From DATCVA01 sp036567205 (GTDB lineage: Bacteria > Pseudomonadota > Gammaproteobacteria > Burkholderiales > Burkholderiaceae_B), in the NCBI GenBank assembly GCA_036567205.1, contig DATCVA010000088.1, positions 1 to 15,913 of the forward strand: 15,913 bases of DNA, read 5' to 3'. The translations under genes and the position numbers were made by a program. Shown one piece after another: positions 14,127-15,913 of this stretch (the stretch's first letter is position 1; every line of letters begins with the position of its first letter). The notes beneath the pieces are model-generated. The model made no database searches. It worked only from the letters and a program-made list of their open reading frames with translations, and had not been told where the DNA came from.

Positions 14127-14130
14127 GGAA
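14116..14130. promoter_or_regulatory. Candidate operator overlapping the iclR-type -10 box
   Basis: TTTCATAATATGGAA is a 15-bp dyad (TTnCATAnTATGnAA) centred within the -10 region. IclR proteins commonly repress their own gene by binding a palindrome near the promoter, so autoregulation is a reasonable inference; binding is not shown. Confidence 0.35.
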
Positions 14131-14156
14131 TTGTTGCGACGCATCAAAAACATACT

Positions 14157-14969
14157 ATGGCACGCACTTCAATACTTTCAGCTAGTTCCGGTTCTTTCCC
14201 CGTCGTAAGCCGATCGCAAATAACGATTCAGGTTCTGGAGCGGGCGATGTTGTTGCTCGACGTATTGGCCCGCCAGACCGAGCCAGTACCGCTAAAAGAT
14301 CTGGCGGCTTCAACGGGTTTACATACATCTACTACACACCGGATTTTAAATGATCTGGTGGCAGGGCGTTATGTAGAACGTGTTGACAGCGGGCTTTATC
14401 AGCTTGGCATGCGCCTGCTCGAGCTGGGTTCCCTGGTGAAAGGCAGGCTCAATGTTCGTGAAGTAGCTCTTGAGCCAATGCGCGAACTGCACAAAATAAC
14501 AGGACAAACAATAAACTTGTCGGTTCAGCAGGGCGATGAAATTGTTTATATCGAGCGCGCCTGGAGCGAGCGTTCAGGCATGCAAGTGGTACGCGCCATA
14601 GGCGGACGCGCACCTTTGCATTTAACTTCTACCGGCAAATTGTTCTTGTCTGTCAGCGATCCGCGACAAGTCAAGGCGTATGTAATGCGTACGGGGCTGG
14701 CCGGTACCACGCGCAATAGCATTACCCAGGCGGATCAGCTAGAACGCGATCTATCCCTGGTTCGCCGCCATGGCTATTCGCGTGACAACGAAGAGCTCGA
14801 GCTCGGCGTGCGTTGTATTGCAGCAGGCGTTTACGACGATACGGGCAAGCTTCAAGCCGGTTTGTCAATTTCCGCACCGGCTGAACGCATGCGAGACGAA
14901 TGGATTACTCTTTTGCTTAATACTGCCGCTAAAATTTCGGAAGCGTTGGGTTACGAGATAAAGCCCTGA
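14157..14969 (+). CDS. IclR-family transcriptional regulator
   Basis: A 270-residue DNA-binding regulator. The N-terminal winged helix-turn-helix spans about residues 24-85 (QVLERAMLLLDVLA, then LKDLAASTGLHTSTTHRILN, wing YQLGMRLLEL). The C-terminal effector domain shows RAPLHLTSTGKLFLS and ELELGVRCIAAGVYD, typical of the family. Effectors in this family are usually small aromatic or organic acids, and the targets are often adjacent catabolic genes; here none is adjacent, so the target is unknown. It has its own promoter (14097-14126) with a dyad over the -10 box. It is the last clear gene before the repeat-rich end and is followed by a terminator-like hairpin. Confidence 0.9.
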   Translation: MARTSILSASSGSFPVVSRSQITIQVLERAMLLLDVLARQTEPVPLKDLAASTGLHTSTTHRILNDLVAGRYVERVDSGLYQLGMRLLELGSLVKGRLNVREVALEPMRELHKITGQTINLSVQQGDEIVYIERAWSERSGMQVVRAIGGRAPLHLTSTGKLFLSVSDPRQVKAYVMRTGLAGTTRNSITQADQLERDLSLVRRHGYSRDNEELELGVRCIAAGVYDDTGKLQAGLSISAPAERMRDEWITLLLNTAAKISEALGYEIKP

Positions 14970-14996
14970 GAAATCGCATTTTACGCAGGTAAACTG

Positions 14997-15033
14997 CACC
15001 TCAAAAACTGGATGGTTTCTGGTTTTTGAGGTG
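14997..15033 (+). terminator. Terminator-like hairpin after the IclR-family gene
   Basis: CACCTCAAAAAC (14997-15008) and GTTTTTGAGGTG (15022-15033) form a perfect 12-bp stem with a 13-nt loop, 27 bp after the stop codon. The following bases (TTGGTATTTGG) are only moderately T-rich, so termination strength is uncertain. Confidence 0.55.
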
Positions 15034-15111
15034 TTGGTATTTGGGATGGGGTTGTCTGTGGTTTTGATGCCGGGTTTGTGTTTCTTGTAAGTTGGCTGGC
15101 TTTCTTAATAC

Positions 15112-15274
15112 GTGTGCGGGAGGCGGTGTGTGCCGGGTGCGACCGCTCTACCCGGTTCGTCGCCCTACGGCACCGAACACCGCTGCGTTCGCTCGTCCGG
15201 CCCTACGGCCTCCCATTGCCTCCACTCGCTCGGGTTTCAAAGGTCCCGCCCGGCACACACCGCCTTCCGCACAC
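15112..15274. repeat. 163-bp palindromic element with internal hairpins
   Basis: The outer arms 15112-15144 and 15242-15274 are inverted repeats matching at 30 of 33 positions (core GGCGGTGTGTGCCGGG). Between them lie two smaller hairpins with the same loop: GCC-CTAC-GGC inside 15155-15177 (flanked by GTTCG/CGAAC) and GGCC-CTAC-GGCC near 15200. The ORFs that cross it are translations of the palindrome and resemble no protein. This looks like a dispersed extragenic element of the host lineage; only one copy is in the window. Confidence 0.7.
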
Positions 15275-15415
15275 TGTGTCCTGGCAAGTTGTGATGCCGC
15301 TGGTTTTTGGTGGCGGTTTGTTGGGCTCTGATCGAAGCATGAGATTGTGGCGTTTGATCAGTGTGCGTGGCTTGTGTTCAGGCAATGGTTGCTTTAAAGC
15401 TGAGGTCCAGAAAAC

Positions 15416-15550
15416 GAAATTCCGGACACTCTCTTTCAAGACGACACTCCCGGAAAATAGGCAAGGCAACTATGTATCAAAAATTGCCCAAACACAAAAA
15501 TTCTGACACCCCATTAAACTGTCTGAACATAAAAATTCCGACACTCCCCC
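15416..15550. repeat. Degenerate direct repeats resembling an insertion-sequence end
   Basis: Two 19-bp units, ACAAAAATTCTGACACCCC (15494-15512) and ATAAAAATTCCGACACTCC (15529-15547), match at 16 of 19 positions. A third related site (GAAATTCCGGACACTC) lies at 15416-15431, and GACACTCC recurs at 15443-15450. Spaced repeats of this type are found at the ends of some insertion sequences as transposase-binding sites. No transposase gene is visible, so this could be the remnant of a lost element. I could not assign a family. Confidence 0.4.
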
Positions 15551-15585
15551 AAAGTAAAACTCGGATACAAGCCTTCAACAAGCTC

Positions 15586-15687
15586 ATTCCATTTCCAAGT
15601 CAATGGTGAGCTGTGTCAGTTTCGTTAGCCGTACAAAAGTATGTCTGCGCTTCGCCTTCGTGTTCACCATTGATTTGCTAATGGAAA
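15586..15687 (+). repeat. 102-bp palindromic repeat, copy 3
   Basis: The same length and orientation as copy 1. Left terminus ATTCCATTTCCAAGTCAA (17 of 18 to copy 1) and right terminus TTGATTTGCTAATGGAAA (15 of 18). The right half of the core is nearly identical (GCGCTTCGCCTTCGTGTTCAC), while the left half has diverged, so this copy looks older than copy 1. Confidence 0.8.
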
Positions 15688-15913
15688 TCAAAAGATCCAG
15701 GCAACGCAAGGTAAAGTGTGGTCACGTCACGCCTAGGCTTAGATTCAGACACCAACCGTCCCAGCATCGCTTCAATCATTCCCATTGCAGTCGGGGCGGG
15801 GGTGGTTCAGGCTGGAGGGCGAATTCGTGGGCGCCGGTCAATTCCTTTGGACGGGGGTGCAAGACCGCGCCTGTTCGAAGTCCGACGGGTGCTGACAAGC
15901 CGGGGGCTTGTCA
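15688..15913. other. End of window: no supported gene, with a 21-bp terminal palindrome
   Basis: I see no recognisable gene here. A GTG ORF (15718 to the window edge, AAGG 6 nt before) stays open on the plus strand, and a short minus-strand frame ending at a TGA near 15,781 reads HEFALQPEPPPPRLQWE, which looks like a protein C-terminus but is interrupted upstream. Neither is convincing. The last 21 bases are a perfect 9-bp inverted repeat (TGACAAGCC, GGG, GGCTTGTCA) of terminator-stem type. The second half is clearly more G-rich than the AT-rich stretch before copy 3. Confidence 0.35.

Noticed and set aside
15078..15506. 142-codon plus-strand ORF after the IclR-family gene
   Set aside because: It is largely a translation of the 163-bp palindrome and flanks; it has no ribosome site or family resemblance and uses repeats as codons.
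15780..15913. Possible tRNA, because of a GTTCGAAGTCC stretch near 15875
   Set aside because: The bases flanking the T-loop-like sequence do not form a 5-bp T-stem, and no acceptor stem or anticodon arm could be built.
1..15913. CRISPR arrays, toxin-antitoxin pairs, phage genes or defence systems
   Set aside because: No regularly spaced repeat-spacer array and no gene of these types is visible; the clear genes are housekeeping or general-function families.

Overview
The window looks like chromosome of a betaproteobacterium of the order Burkholderiales, most likely family Alcaligenaceae (the Bordetella/Alcaligenes/Advenella/Pusillimonas neighbourhood). The basis is the short 79-residue Fis, the ubiH-dusB-fis-purH order, and the azlC-azlD, ilvE and zf-CHCC cluster. 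This placement comes from remembered gene order and protein style, not from a database search. Most of the window is ordinary core metabolism and housekeeping, with a repeat-rich, gene-poor right end.

Layout. Positions 1-2587 (minus strand) are a likely operon transcribed leftwards: ubiH (ubiquinone hydroxylase), dusB (tRNA dihydrouridine synthase), fis (nucleoid protein) and the first 18 codons of purH, cut by the window edge. A 102-bp palindromic repeat separates this from a rightward block: a TM2-domain membrane protein, a structured leader RNA with a small ORF and an intrinsic terminator, a 112-residue MgtC-C-terminus-like protein, a CtaG-type cytochrome oxidase assembly membrane protein and a periplasmic BepA-type M48 metalloprotease with a TPR tail. 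Positions 6457-9183 (minus strand) run ilvE, zf-CHCC, SnoaL-like protein, YheT-type hydrolase. Divergent from ilvE are azlC-azlD, overlapping by 4 bp and encoding a branched-chain amino acid exporter. IlvE and AzlCD therefore sit back to back: synthesis or breakdown of branched-chain amino acids, and their efflux. Next come an RhlE-type DEAD-box helicase, a convergent overlapping thioredoxin-like gene, an EI24/CysZ-like membrane protein, a MoaB/CinA-N-terminal-domain protein and an IclR-family regulator.

From about 14,997 to the end I see no convincing gene. This stretch holds a terminator-like hairpin, a 163-bp palindromic element, degenerate repeats resembling an insertion-sequence end, another 102-bp repeat copy and a 21-bp palindrome at the window edge.

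Most worth following up: (1) the roughly 300-nt leader at 3286-3590, with a promoter-like site, an SD-preceded 21-codon Ser/Asp-rich ORF, consecutive hairpins and a terminator placed before a gene, which is the architecture of an attenuator or riboswitch; and (2) a family of exactly 102-bp repeats with 18-bp inverted termini, present three times in 16 kb. No CRISPR array, tRNA, rRNA or intact mobile element was found.
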